A stretch of 64,000 nucleotides of DNA, taken from the NCBI RefSeq assembly GCF_031143425.1, contig NC_090442.1, forward strand, positions 422,237,776 to 422,301,775. The letters run 5' to 3'. This DNA comes from Pleurodeles waltl. Its lineage: Eukaryota > Chordata > Amphibia > Caudata > Salamandridae. The position numbers and the translations under genes are program-made. Under the pieces are notes generated by a model. The model saw only the letters and a list, made by a program, of their open reading frames with translations. It was not told where the DNA came from and did no database searches. This document shows, piece by piece, positions 32,600 to 42,926 of this stretch (the first letter of the stretch is position 1; each line of letters opens with the position of its first letter).

Positions 32600-33433
32600 T
32601 CACTTCCTGGCAGTGGGTTTAGTCTTAGCTTCTGCTCCTCCTGGATATCTGTGTGGACTTCCACATTTTGCAGGGTAGGGATTGTTCTTCTGCTTCAGAG
32701 GGTGGGATGTCTGAAGCATTCCCTTCCCCTGGCAGGGCCTCAATTCCAATATCAGTCACAGATGTCGAGGGGCCTGATGTCTCATTGCTAGTGGAAGAGC
32801 CCTGATGTTGGGTGCCAGACCTACTCAGGGTAGTGTTCATGTCCCTCAGCACCCCAGCAATGGAAGCCAGGATGGCATTTTGGGTCTGCCACTGCTGCGT
32901 GGCTTCTTGCTGGTTGTCCCTCTGCAGCTTTCTGATCTCCCCCATCAAGTCCAGTACCTGGCCCATCATGCCTTGGTAATTTTGGTAGGCTCCCAAGACT
33001 TGGGAGATTGTCTCCTGATCAATTGTGTCCCGTGGAGCACCAATCCTCTGGCTTCCCACGCACCCTACCCCCACATACCTGTGCCCCTGGCACAGTGTGC
33101 CCACTCCCAATGGTGGTAGGACCATCATTGTCAGGGGTGACATTAGGATACCCAGGTACCTGTCCTGGGGGACACACAATGGATGAGGTTGTCTTTGGGA
33201 CACAGGTTTGGGAGCGAATGGGTGCCAGTGATGTAGTTGCAAAAGGGCTGTGAGGAGTCGTGGGCAGGGTGAGGCTGACAGTTGTTGACGGACCAGGTGT
33301 CCCTGATGGGCCATCTTTTTCCTCAGTGTCAAGACATGCAGGGGTGTTTTCCTCACTGGGGCCTTCTTCCAGAGAGGTAGTGCCAGTCTCTGGTGTCCTC
33401 TCCATGTTGGAGATGGGAAGGTTACCTGTAGGA
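32600..33433 (-). pseudogene. Element A accessory gene 1, C-terminal exon
   Basis: On the minus strand a clear acceptor (CTCCTACAG|G) opens an exon at 33433. The exon encodes a Ser/Thr/Pro-rich segment, then a helical coiled-coil-like region (about 33010-32800, with a Gly-Ala-Tyr start and a Lys-Leu-Gln-Arg-Asp core), and ends with Ala-Arg-Lys-stop at 32600-32602. Arrangement and helix match exon 2 of element B gene 1 (57083-57906), including the Ala-Arg-Lys terminus. Frameshifts split it (33513-33019 versus 33467-32625). The Myb-domain exon expected at higher coordinates was not found before 34300. Confidence 0.6.
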
Positions 33434-34300
33434 GAAGTTGAACACACAGTTGTAAGTGATGCAACAAGTGTTCTATAAATTAGACTACTAAACATAGTAT
33501 GTGAGATGCACACTCTGCCTTTATGTGATCCCCTGAAATGACAATGACAGCTGCTACTTAATCTGGGTTAGTACAATGTGAGACACAGAGATTTGCAATT
33601 GCATACAGCATGCTCCAAGCTCTTGGAGTATATTGGTGTTTAGATGGTTGCTAATACCCTCATATCTTGTCTGAGTGAAGACACAACAATGTACATTCCT
33701 CTCCCAGTAAGGAGTATGGCTTAATTTAGTCAACTAGAAGCTGAACAATGCAGAATGGTGTCACAGCTGGCAGACAATATGGATGTGACATTTTGACTTG
33801 GGCCTCGGTCTGGATGTACTGCAAGTGTGTCAAGTTTGCCATTTAGGTGTCCCCCACAGGTGAGTATATGACATTACTAGGTAGCTTTTCTCAGAGTCCA
33901 GTTTGGTATGGGACACAGCTGTAGCTGTGATTTTCTTGTAATGGTACTGGTAGTGGGCCATTGCATAGATGTCATTGCCATTAAGTGTTAAGTGTTAAAT
34001 GGTGGACCATTGTTAGTTTCACATGCAAGACATTTCAAATTGAGTGCACTGTTCTGGTTAATGGTGGAAAGTGCCTTCTGAGCACTTGTAATGCTGTCAG
34101 TTCCCAGGACTTCACATGCCCTTCCCAAACAATGTGGCCCAAGGTGAGTTTACCTGATATATGGAATGGCGGTGAAGAGTATTTGGAGCTTTGGACAGGG
34201 GGATGGTGGGTGGTTTGGTCATTGGGTCATTGGAGGGGAAAGGTGATGAGGGAGCATGCAAGACAAGACAAGACTGTTTGGTGACATGAATGTTGTTGTG
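33434..34300. other. Right part of element A without recognisable exon
   Basis: It should hold the first exon and the end of the element. I find neither. Confidence 0.35.
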
Positions 34301-34369
34301 GCTTTACCCGACTCCACTCCCCCAGGCAGTAGTTATAGTTACCTAGTGGTGTACCTAGCCCTCTCCAGG

Positions 34370-35560
34370 GCTGTGATTTAATAGGCGGGGGCCCATGCCC
34401 CCTGCTGCCGCATGGCCCATCACCTCCCGAGGGTGTTACAGTAATAATGTACAGGGGGCCATATGCCCCTCTGCTGTCCTGAGGACCACCACTTTCCCTT
34501 TATATATATTACTTAGTGGCGGTTAGCACTAGGTAGTTATAGTTAGGACCTAGTTTCCATAGAAAAAGCGTGTTTGACTTGCCTATATCTTTGGTACCAT
34601 TTGACAAATATTCCCATTTTTTTTTTTTTAAGTGTGCCTGTGATCCTTGTTGCACATGAAAAGGTTTGGGATAATCCATCAAGCGGGGGGCGAGAAAAAG
34701 GGGCGGGGGTCAAAAAAGTTGTGCTTTGCCATGTCAATTCCAATAGACACGACTGCAGTCCGAACCACTGGATGGAATTACACCAAATTTGGCAGAAAGC
34801 TAGCTTTTGGCTCACAGATTGTGCTTTTACTTATCTGGTGTAAATCTGTCCAGTAGTTTTTGAGATATTAAAGGGAAAATAGATTTGTAGTTCTAGGGAT
34901 GCGGATCCTTTGCAATGTATTTGCGAATAATGACAAGCTTGTGCAGGTAAATGCACAGCTCTGACTGGCTGCCAGCTCTTCAAACCAGCAAGTATTGGCA
35001 GCCATCTTGGGACATGGCATCAGCCAAGTCCCACTAAAAAAAGTAAAAAAGAAAAGAAAATGAGCCACAATAGAGACACCCTGACCCCTTAGCTCAGGTC
35101 TGGGGTCTCAGAGGGACCAACCCAGGGCCATAAACCAAAAGAAATAAGCACAGCCTCCTCCGCTTCATAATACTTAAACCCCCAGGTGGGCCAAGTCCCG
35201 GGGGCATTTTTCCTTGTAATGGGGGTGCACCTGGCCCCCCAGCCCCCCACGGACCACTCCCTCCTGGGCTTTCATTATATGTAACAGGGGCCGCCCGGCC
35301 CACCCCTCACAGCCCGGGGGACGGCCACCTCCCTGGGCCTGTAGTGAAAGTGGGTGCGGTGGGGCCATGCGCCCCCGCAGCCCCAGGGACCACCACCTTC
35401 TCAGGGCATTGAAGAAGGTGAGTGCGGAAGGGCCACGTGGTGTCCCCACATCCCCAGGAACCACCACCTCCCCGGGGCTAATTCCCCTTGAGGAGCCACT
35501 GATGGCACTAGGGAACACCACCCCCCAGGGCCAGCTCCTGTTATGTTCCTGAGTGCCCAC
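34370..35560. repeat. Diverged GC-rich minisatellite, unit about 68 bp, in two blocks
   Basis: Units contain GGACCACCACCTCCC-like and GGGGCC...GCCCCC stretches. In the second block the GGAC/GGAA anchor falls at 35251, 35319, 35386 and 35457, giving spacings of 68, 67 and 71. The first block (about 34370-34500) has the same motifs. Between them lie a 15-nt T run near 34617 and ordinary sequence. Reading frames here are compositional. Confidence 0.6.
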
Positions 35561-35980
35561 CCCCGGGACGTAACTGTTTGCTTTTCTTGGTGAAAGCTGA
35601 CAGCTCCCAACAAGCAAAAGCAGACATAACTCCGCTTTCTGACAGCAGAATCCATCAAAGAGGTCCAGCTGTCATAAAGCGGAATTTTCATCTCACTTCC
35701 CTACATGCAAATATGCAGGAAGGGAAGACAGATGAAAACATTGCTCCCAGAAGCAGGGAGCTGCTATTAAAAGCAGCTTGTTGCTTGCTGGAGCAATGCT
35801 GACTCCCGCAGGAGGCATGAGCCAGCTAGGATCGTAGGGGAGGCCTTAATATTCCCCCCGTGGTCCCTGATGGCCCATAAAGGGAAACAAATGAAAAAGA
35901 AAATTCAGCTGGGACCACAGGAGAGCCCTTTAGGGCTACTCCTGCGGTCCTAGATACCCGTAGAGGGCAAACAATAGGGG

Positions 35981-36053
35981 GAAAATGGTCTAATGGTGAA
36001 GGTCACAGACCTTCACACTGACAATTGAGGGTTCTACTCCAGGTTTGTCCGTG
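35981..36053 (+). ncRNA. tRNA-like sequence (possible SINE head)
   Basis: TGGTCTAATGG (35987-35997) fits a Pol III A box and GGTTCTACTCC (36031-36041) fits a B box, spaced as in tRNAs. A TTC triplet in loop position suggests descent from tRNA-Glu. The acceptor and anticodon stems are poor, so it is not a working tRNA. A SINE body is not defined. Confidence 0.4.
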
Positions 36054-36229
36054 ATTATTTCCCTCCTTTTATTTCTTTTAAACTTCAAACGTTTGAGGCT
36101 CATACTGAAAGGTGATGTCATTCTATTTAACTGAGTAACACATTTTTCTTTTCAATTTGTCCAGAAATATCTCATTCTAAGTATATCATCCTTCAAAGCC
36201 TAAAAAACTCTTTGTCTCCTCCATCTCAT

Positions 36230-36500
36230 TCTCTTTCTCTCTCTCTCTTTCAGTCTCTTTCACCCACTCACACACCCACTCTGACCCTTGGGCACCCACT
36301 CACAGACCCACTCACACATCCACTCACAGACCCACTCAGACTCTCACACATCCACTCAAAGACCCACCGGCACCCTCATGGACCCACTCACAGACCTGCA
36401 CAGACACTGAAGCATCCACTAAGACACTGATGCACACACTCTCACACCCAGACAGCGACTCTCACAGCCATTCTCATGCCCAGATACACCCTCTTACACC
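36230..36500. repeat. CT tract followed by a 12-bp minisatellite
   Basis: A CTCTCT stretch (36232-36250) passes into many variants of CCCACTCACAGA, extending to about 36500. Low complexity, not coding. Confidence 0.7.
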
Positions 36501-36779
36501 TATTTCCACACCCACAGAGACAGGCTACGGCCAACTCCTGCCACGCATGGCCACGTAAGGTGAGGGTTGGGTGCTTATACTGGGTTGGCCTCAGGGCTAG
36601 GCCCTTTGGCCAACTGCCACCACCAAAGGCCATGTGCGGAAGTAGTTGGATGAATCCATAGTAATGAAAATTACTATAAGTTAAAAAAAACATAGAAATT
36701 CACTGAAAAAACACAAAAGTTACAGGGATTTTATACTTAGGTAATAGAATGTAGAAAACCATAGAAATTCACTGATTCA

Positions 36780-39700
36780 ATCAATCAATCCAAAAATGTA
36801 TTTCACGCTCTACTCACCCACAAGGGTCTCAAGGCGCTGAGGGGGGGGGGCAGGTCAGGGGGGGAACCCATTTTACTGTTCAAAAAGCCATGTCTTGAGG
36901 TGTTTTCTGAAGGACAGGAAGTCCTGGGTCTTGCGTAGGTTGGTGGGGAGGGAGTTCCAGGTCTTGGGGGCGAGGTAGGAGAAGGATCTGCCTCCGGAGG
37001 TGGTGCGGTGGATGTGGGGGACTGTGGTGAGGGTGAGGTCGGCAGAGCGGAGGAGACGAGTGGGAGTGTGGAAGTTCACTCTTTCGTTGAGGTAGGCTGG
37101 TCCAGTGTTGTGGAGGGATTTGTGTGCGTGGATGAGGACTTTGAAGATGATCCTTTTGCTGATGGGTAGCCAGTGAAGGGATCTGAGGTGGGCAGATGTG
37201 TTCATGGCATGGGAGGTTCAGGATGAGATGTGCGGCTGCGTTCTGGATCCGCTGGAGTTTCTGCTGAAGCTTGACTGAGGGTGTTTCCATAGTCTAGTCT
37301 GCTGCTGATGAGTGCATGGGTTACGGGCTAACTGGTTTCTATGGGGATCCATTTGAAGGTTTTTCGCAGCATGCGGAGGGTGTTGAAACAGGAGGAAGTG
37401 ATAGAGTTGATTTGCTGGGCCATGGAGAGGGAAGAATCTAAGATGATGCCGAGGTTGCTTGCGTGGGTGGCGGGTGTTGGGGGTGGTCCTAGGGCGGTGG
37501 GCCACCAGGAGTCGTCCCATACTGTCTTGTTGGGACCAAAGATGGTGATTTCGGTTTTGTTGGAGTTTAGTTTGAGGTGGCTTGCTGTCATCCATTTGGC
37601 GGTGTCGAGGAGTGCGGCATGGAGGTTAGTCTTGGCGGTCTAGGGGTTCCTGGTGAGGGAGATGAGGAGCTGGGTGTCGTCTGCGTAGGATATGATGGTG
37701 ATTCCGTGAGGGCGAAGGATGTTGGCGAGCGAGCCATGTAAATGTTGAAAAGGGTAGGGCTGAGGGAGGATCCGTGGGGGACCCCGCAGATGATCTTCGT
37801 TGCTGGGCACTGGAAGGGAGGGAGGTGAACTTTCTGGGGTCTTTCGGCAAGGAAGGAGGCGAGCCAGTCCAGAGCCTTGTGTCAGATTCCTGCGGCTTAG
37901 AGGCATGTACGGAGTATTTGGTGGCAGACTGTGTCGAAAGCTGCGAAGAGGTCCAGGAGGATGAGTGCGATGGTCTCGCCCTTGTCGACTCTGGTTCTGA
38001 TGTCGTCAGTGCAGGCGATGAGGGTGGTCTCAGTGCTGTGGTTCTTGCAGAACCCAGACTGGGAAGTGTTGAGTGCATTGTTTTCCTCTAGGAAGTGAGA
38101 CAGGCGGGCGCTCACTAGCTTCTCTGCGACCTTGGCAGGGAAGGGGAGAAGAGAAATGGGGCAGTAGTTCGTGAGGTCATCAGAGTCTGCTTTGGTTTTT
38201 TTTTAGGAGTGCGATTACTTCGGCATGCTTCCAGGAGTCTGGGAAGGTGTCGTCGTCGAAGGAGCTGTTGATTACAACACAAAGCTGGGGAGCTATGGTT
38301 GGGCTGGCCGTGTTGAAGATGTGGTGGGGGCAGGGTTCCGTGGGGGAGCCTGAGTGGATGGAGTTCATGTTTTTTTCAGTTTCTTCGTCGTTGGTAGGGG
38401 CCCAGGTGTGCAGTTGGTTGGGGGGGGGTGTTGTTGTTGGTTGTGTCTGTGGTGTAGATGGTGGGTGCTGGTGGTGTGAAGCTGTTGTGTATGTCTAAAA
38501 TTTTGAGGTGGAAGTGGTTGGAGAGGGAGTTGCAGAGGTTTTGTGTGTGAGTGGGGTTGATGTTGCAGGATTTGGGTTTGGTGAGCTCTTTGATGATGGT
38601 AAAGAGTTCCTTGTTGTTATGTGAGTTACTGTCTATGCGTTCTTTGTAGTAAGCCCTTTTGGTGGTTCGGATGAGTTGGTGATGTTTGCATATTGTGGTT
38701 TTGAGGGTGGAGAAGTTGATAATTGAGGGTTCTTGGTGCGAAACTTTCTCGGTTTTGCGGCAGTCACGCTTGGAGGCTTGGCGTTCAGTGGTGAACCAGG
38801 GGACGGTCTTGATGATGCGGGGGTGTTGTTTCTTCTCAGAGGGACGAGTGAGTCTGCGCAAGTTGTAATCCATTGTGTGAGGTTATGGGCAGCGATGTTG
38901 GGGTCGTTGGTGTGGGGGGGAGTTTGTGCGAGCTTGGCGTTCAGGTGTTCTGTGGGGAACTTGTCCCACATATGGTAGGGTGTGGTGTGTTGACGGTGGT
39001 GGGTTTGGTGAAGGAGAAGTGGACGCACTGGTGGTCGGTCCAGTGGAGTTCGGTGGGGTGTGTGAAAGTTATGTGGTTGCTGGAGGTAAACATCACATCT
39101 AGCGTGTGTCCTGCTGAGTGGGTGGGTGGGTGAGCTGACCAATTGTTTGAGTCCTAGGTTCGTGAGGTTGTCTAGTAGGGTTCTGGAGTTGTGGTCGTGG
39201 GGGTTCTCCAGGTGAAAGTTGATGTCTCCAAGGAGGATGTAGTCTGTGGAGGTGAGGGTGTGGGGGCTGATGGTGTCAGCGATGGTGTCACAGAAAGGGA
39301 GGCGAGGTCCTGGTGGGCTATAAATGAGGGTTCCTCTGAGGGTGGTGTTGGCGTTTATGTGAATTAAGAAGTGTAGGTGTTCTGCGCTGTCTAGGGTGTT
39401 GTGGGTGTTGTGGCAATCTTTATGGTGTTTTTATGGATAATGGCGATCCCACCTCCCAGTTTGTTTAGACGGTCTTGTAGGCTTCTGGGATGGCTATGGC
39501 TATGTCGGGTTCAGATGAGGGATTCATCCAAGTTTCCATGAGGAAGGTGATGTCAGGGGAGTGTGTTGTGATTGATCAGGTCCCAGAGCTCGATGGCATG
39601 CTTGTGCACCGAGCGGGTGTTTAGGAGTATGCAGTTAAGGTGGTTGCAGGGGCTGTTGTTGTTGTGGTGCGTGTTGGTGTTGTTGTGGGGCATGTTAGTG

Positions 39701-40250
39701 TTATTGTGGGGCATGTTAGTGTTGTTGTGGGGTGCGTTAGTGTTGTTGTGGGGCATGTTAGTGTTGTTGTGGGGCGTGTTGGTGTTGGTGTAGAGCGTGT
39801 TAGGGTTTGAGTGGAGCGTGTTGGTGTTGTTGGTGTTTGTAGGGGTGTTGGAGAGACGGCATGCATGACATGTGAAAGGTCCGTGTGTGTGCTTGGGATT
39901 GGCTTGGGCGCAGGCGGGGTGTGGACCTGGGTTGAGGGCGCGTAGCGTAGTGGCAGAGTAATGCTGTCTTGGGGGGGCGGGGTTGCTATGGCAATGGGGA
40001 CCTGCGCTGGGCGCAGTTCAGGCGTGGATGGGAGCATACGAGCTTGCCTCAGGCACGCCAGCAGCGCGGCCGCCATTAAGAGGGGGAGGTGGGAGGGAGG
40101 AGCAGCTGGGAGGCGGGAGGGAAGGAACCAATGGGTGCGCAAGGGGGGCAGGCAGCAGGGGACGCAGCGGCAGGGGCTGGAAGACCGGCAAGAGCCGGCA
40201 TGGCCGGGCGGGCACAGAGAACGAAACGGGCTAAAACAATGGCACAAAGG
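36780..40250 (-). pseudogene. L2/CR1-like non-LTR retrotransposon (LINE), minus strand, broken
   Basis: From right to left: a GC-rich leader (about 40250-39850); an apurinic endonuclease starting near 39690 (LNTRSV, then LMETW and LLGDINFH-type motifs); a linker; reverse transcriptase from about 38370 (an SWKHA-like start, FAAFDTV near 37940, the catalytic YADD near 37685); and a C-terminal domain with LHWLPI (about 37175) and an APKTWNSLP motif (about 36965). It would nick target DNA and prime cDNA synthesis there. Frames change at least five times and stops occur, so it is dead. The 3' end (36780-36800 on this strand) is a short ATTG/TTGA repeat, as in L2/CR1 tails. Clade is by motif resemblance only. 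Confidence 0.82.
39666..39833 (-). repeat. 21-bp minisatellite in the LINE, eight units
   Basis: Units such as GGGGCATGTTAGTGTTGTTGT repeat eight times with few changes. Because 21 is a multiple of three, the repeat keeps the minus-strand frame and encodes about five clean copies of a Pro-His-Asn-Asn-Thr-Asn motif directly before the endonuclease domain. Confidence 0.8.
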
Positions 40251-40604
40251 CTAATAAAAGCAGTACAGTAAACGAAAAAACAATTCAGAAAAACGAAAAA
40301 AGCTAAATGTAACAGTAGAGTACAACGACTGAAAAAACCCTTGCCATGCACTACTAATTACCCCACAAATTACAGCACTCATGACATCTTTGAAAACATC
40401 ACTGATAATATCAATGTAATATTTATAGTAAAATTTATGACAAAAAACTGTGCATGGCGAGGGAGCGAATTATAGTTACCTTAGGGCACAAGTTATAGTC
40501 ATTTGAGATAACTCTTGCTATTAAAGGCGAATTTCTATGGTTTTGTATGTTTAAAATGTGAGCCTAACTATAACATCCCAGTAACCTTCGTTTTTTTTCA
40601 GTGA

Positions 40605-40614
<10 letters not shown>

Positions 40615-40670
<56 letters not shown>
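40615..40670. repeat. (AT)n microsatellite
   Basis: About 25 uninterrupted AT dinucleotides between an A-rich and a T-rich tract. Confidence 0.95.
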
Positions 40671-40671
<1 letters not shown>

Positions 40672-40859
40672 ATTTTTTTATTTTTTATTTGTCTCCTGTC
40701 CGGTCCACGTTTAGACTATGGCGTTCTTCGAAGAGTGCAGGGTGCGTCCTCTAGCAGCTGGACCTTACTGCTAAATATTTATCTTTTTGTTGTTCCAAAA
40801 AACCAACTTCGAGTCGCAGAAGATATGGTAACCTTTCAGTCCGTACTGGTCCTTGCTCA

Positions 40860-41490
40860 CAGATAATTGCGCAGTCCCTTTCCATTGCTTAAAAAACCAC
40901 AGTGCTCATTCCGTACACCCTTGAGTTAAAATGACGACATTATTAAACGTTTCTAGCACTATTTCCCCACATTGCATTCTCTTCTGCATGTTTAATTTCT
41001 TTGGCACTCGTGTTTCACTTTGATTGAAGCGCTCGAAAATGATATTTCCATTATGTTTTTTCATTTAGCGCCTCACTAATATTCTGGTGCATTCTGGTTC
41101 ACGTAGGCACAAACCATTATCCAGCTTTCCCTATTCTTTAAAATGACTTAAAATACTGAACACGTGTTCGTCTTTACAAAATATTTGACAAAGAGTTCAG
41201 GTATCTGGTGGTTTTATTTGTGCTCATATTGTTACTTTTCACGTGCCATCCATAGACGTCTGGTCATCTGCCCCAATTAATAACTATATAGTGACACTCC
41301 ACACTGTGATTCCTTTCAAGTCCTTAAGCATCTCTAGCAACGTTTTTCCACATCGCTTCCTTTTCTGCATGGTGACTACTTTTGCCCTTGTATTTACCTT
41401 TAAACTAGAGCGTTCGCCACTAACATTTCCATCATATTTTATTATTTGGAGCCTCACTACTATCCTGATGCATTCTGGTTTCAGTAGACA
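40860..41490. repeat. Diverged direct repeat, offset about 374 bp
   Basis: CTAGCACTATTTCCCCACAT (near 40960) and what follows, including TTCTGCATG and GCCTCACTAATATTCTGGTG, recurs near 41334 as CTAGCAACGTTTTTCCACAT with the same motifs in the same order. Similarity covers roughly 170 bp in each copy. Family unknown. Confidence 0.55.
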
Positions 41491-41499
41491 GGAACAATT

Positions 41500-41927
41500 T
41501 TCCAGTTTGCAATCCACCTGGCTCCTTCACATAAATCGAGATGTAGCAGTGCGGCAGGTGCAGCAGCACCCGTCGTGCATATGACTGCCCATAAATCGGG
41601 CAGTGACATGCGTGACGGGGCTGTGCATGGGGGCCCCGGGGCGCCCATTCCACCAGCCTTTCCCTGGTGGGGGAAACCACCAGGGAAAGTCTGGGGGAAC
41701 ACAATTTCTTTATCTGGCGGGCAGCGCTGCTTGCAGCGCTGCCCTGTGATATAAGGAACTCCGCCATCGTCAGACTGCCTTGCAGTGGTTGCCTGGCGGT
41801 GGCTGAGTTCTGCCTGTGGCGGGCTTCCTGTGTTCAGAATATGGCGGTCTGGACCGCCATGCCGGTGACGGTAATTTCCGCCACCGCCGGCATGGCAGTC
41901 CAGACCGCCATGTTCATAATGAGGGCC
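41500..41927. mobile_element. Harbinger-type end with subterminal palindrome (truncated)
   Basis: It ends TTCATAATGAGGGCC (41927) followed by TTA, matching in inverted form the start of element A (GGGCCTCATTATGA). The near-perfect palindrome at 41841-41911 has arms of about 27-30 bp beginning ATGGCGGTCTGGACCGCCAT. A matching left end is not found, so the left border is approximate. Confidence 0.5.
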
Positions 41928-41930
41928 TTA

Positions 41931-42630
41931 GTCCTTCACATCGCCTCGTTTTTGTGTTATTTTCTCCGTTTGGTAACGGGTTCTCCTCATAAGTGTCAAG
42001 CCACTTGTCCCACTATTTTACCATTTTGTACCGTCAAGTACTTGATATTCATCTCCACGTATTACTTATATTGATGTTTTCTTTATGGGCATCTTTGCCC
42101 TTTAGGATTACTTGATTCTTTACATTGATGCTGCCTGATGTTTCACTTCCATCCCTTTTCCTTTTTGTGTTTACAAAACTAGGTAAGCATAAAGTTCCTA
42201 ATTCTGAGTAATTTTTTGTGTTTGTGAACTTGTTTCAGACTTGGTATTTTGTTTTGGAGATTTTCATGTGGTCTAACCTTGCTGAATAGATAGACCTATT
42301 CCCTTGGTATATACTTTTAGAAAGTTGGCATTTTTCTTGCCCTAACTATTTGGTGCCTGCAGCCTGTCCTAGGTTGCATAAAGGGGATTCGTTGGCAGTT
42401 GGGCTTTGCTTATTCCTCCTAGACAGCCACACAACAGAGGTATTAGGTGTGCCTGGATGGGCCATCAACTGGCAGGATTGGGGAGGGGTGGAGATGGGCA
42501 CAGCCCACTTGCAACTGAATAGGCTGTGCTATGCCTTCACACAAAGGACTTTTCACCCCTGCATTCTTCATGGAGCCAGCCTGGAGCCAGGACAGGGGAA
42601 ACAGGAAACTTCACGCCCATCAAAGGGCAT
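41931..42630. other. Stretch without recognisable genes
   Basis: No domain-bearing frame and no defined repeat. Confidence 0.45.
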
Positions 42631-42644
42631 TCTATAGAAACGAG

Positions 42645-42878
42645 GTTTAAATAAGGACTCTCAAACCCACCCTTCAGTTCACTTTCTGTGCCTTGGCAAG
42701 GACTCTCAAGGGACTCCACTCATCTTGATCCCATACCAGGACCTACCCTGAGTGAGTCCTCACTCACCAGCGGCTCCCCGAAGACTTTGCACCTTCCTTG
42801 GGCACCACCTAAAGCCTTGACCTGCTGAACTTTACTTTCTTAGAGCACTTTTCTTTGAAATGTCATCTAAATCCAAAG
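42645..42878 (+). promoter_or_regulatory. Promoter-like site with short first exon candidate
   Basis: TTTAAATAAGG (about 42645) is followed about 25 bp later by TTCAGTTCACTTT, a TATA-plus-initiator layout. About 200 bp on, an ATG (42860) opens six codons that end at AAAG|GTAAGT (42878/42879), a strong donor. It could be the first exon of a host gene or of an element. The solo LTR starts 48 bp later and no downstream exon is identified. Confidence 0.3.
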
Positions 42879-42926
42879 GTAAGTGCTGATTGGGCCCAAT
42901 CAACTTTTTGTATCTGGCTCACTCTC

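Larger units (their letters stand above)
24706..34300 (-). mobile_element. Decayed PIF/Harbinger element A (three-gene type, inverted)
   Basis: GGGCCTCATTATGAGATTGG at 24706, after CTA, resembles a Harbinger terminal repeat, and GGCGG/CCGCC motifs follow. Inside are remnants, in order, of accessory gene 2 (minus), transposase (plus) and accessory gene 1 (minus). This is the exact mirror image of element B at 55773-63422. The right end is not found. Sequence of another character begins near 34300, so the element is truncated or interrupted there. The left end might belong to a separate Harbinger copy. Confidence 0.6.

Noticed and set aside
35174..35617. 147-codon minus-strand frame in GC-rich repeats
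   Set aside because: It follows the 68-bp minisatellite and has no domain.
24706..41927. Treating the terminal repeats at 24706 and 41927 as two ends of one 17-kb element
   Set aside because: They are alignable but too different from each other, and a LINE and other repeats lie between. More likely two members of one family.
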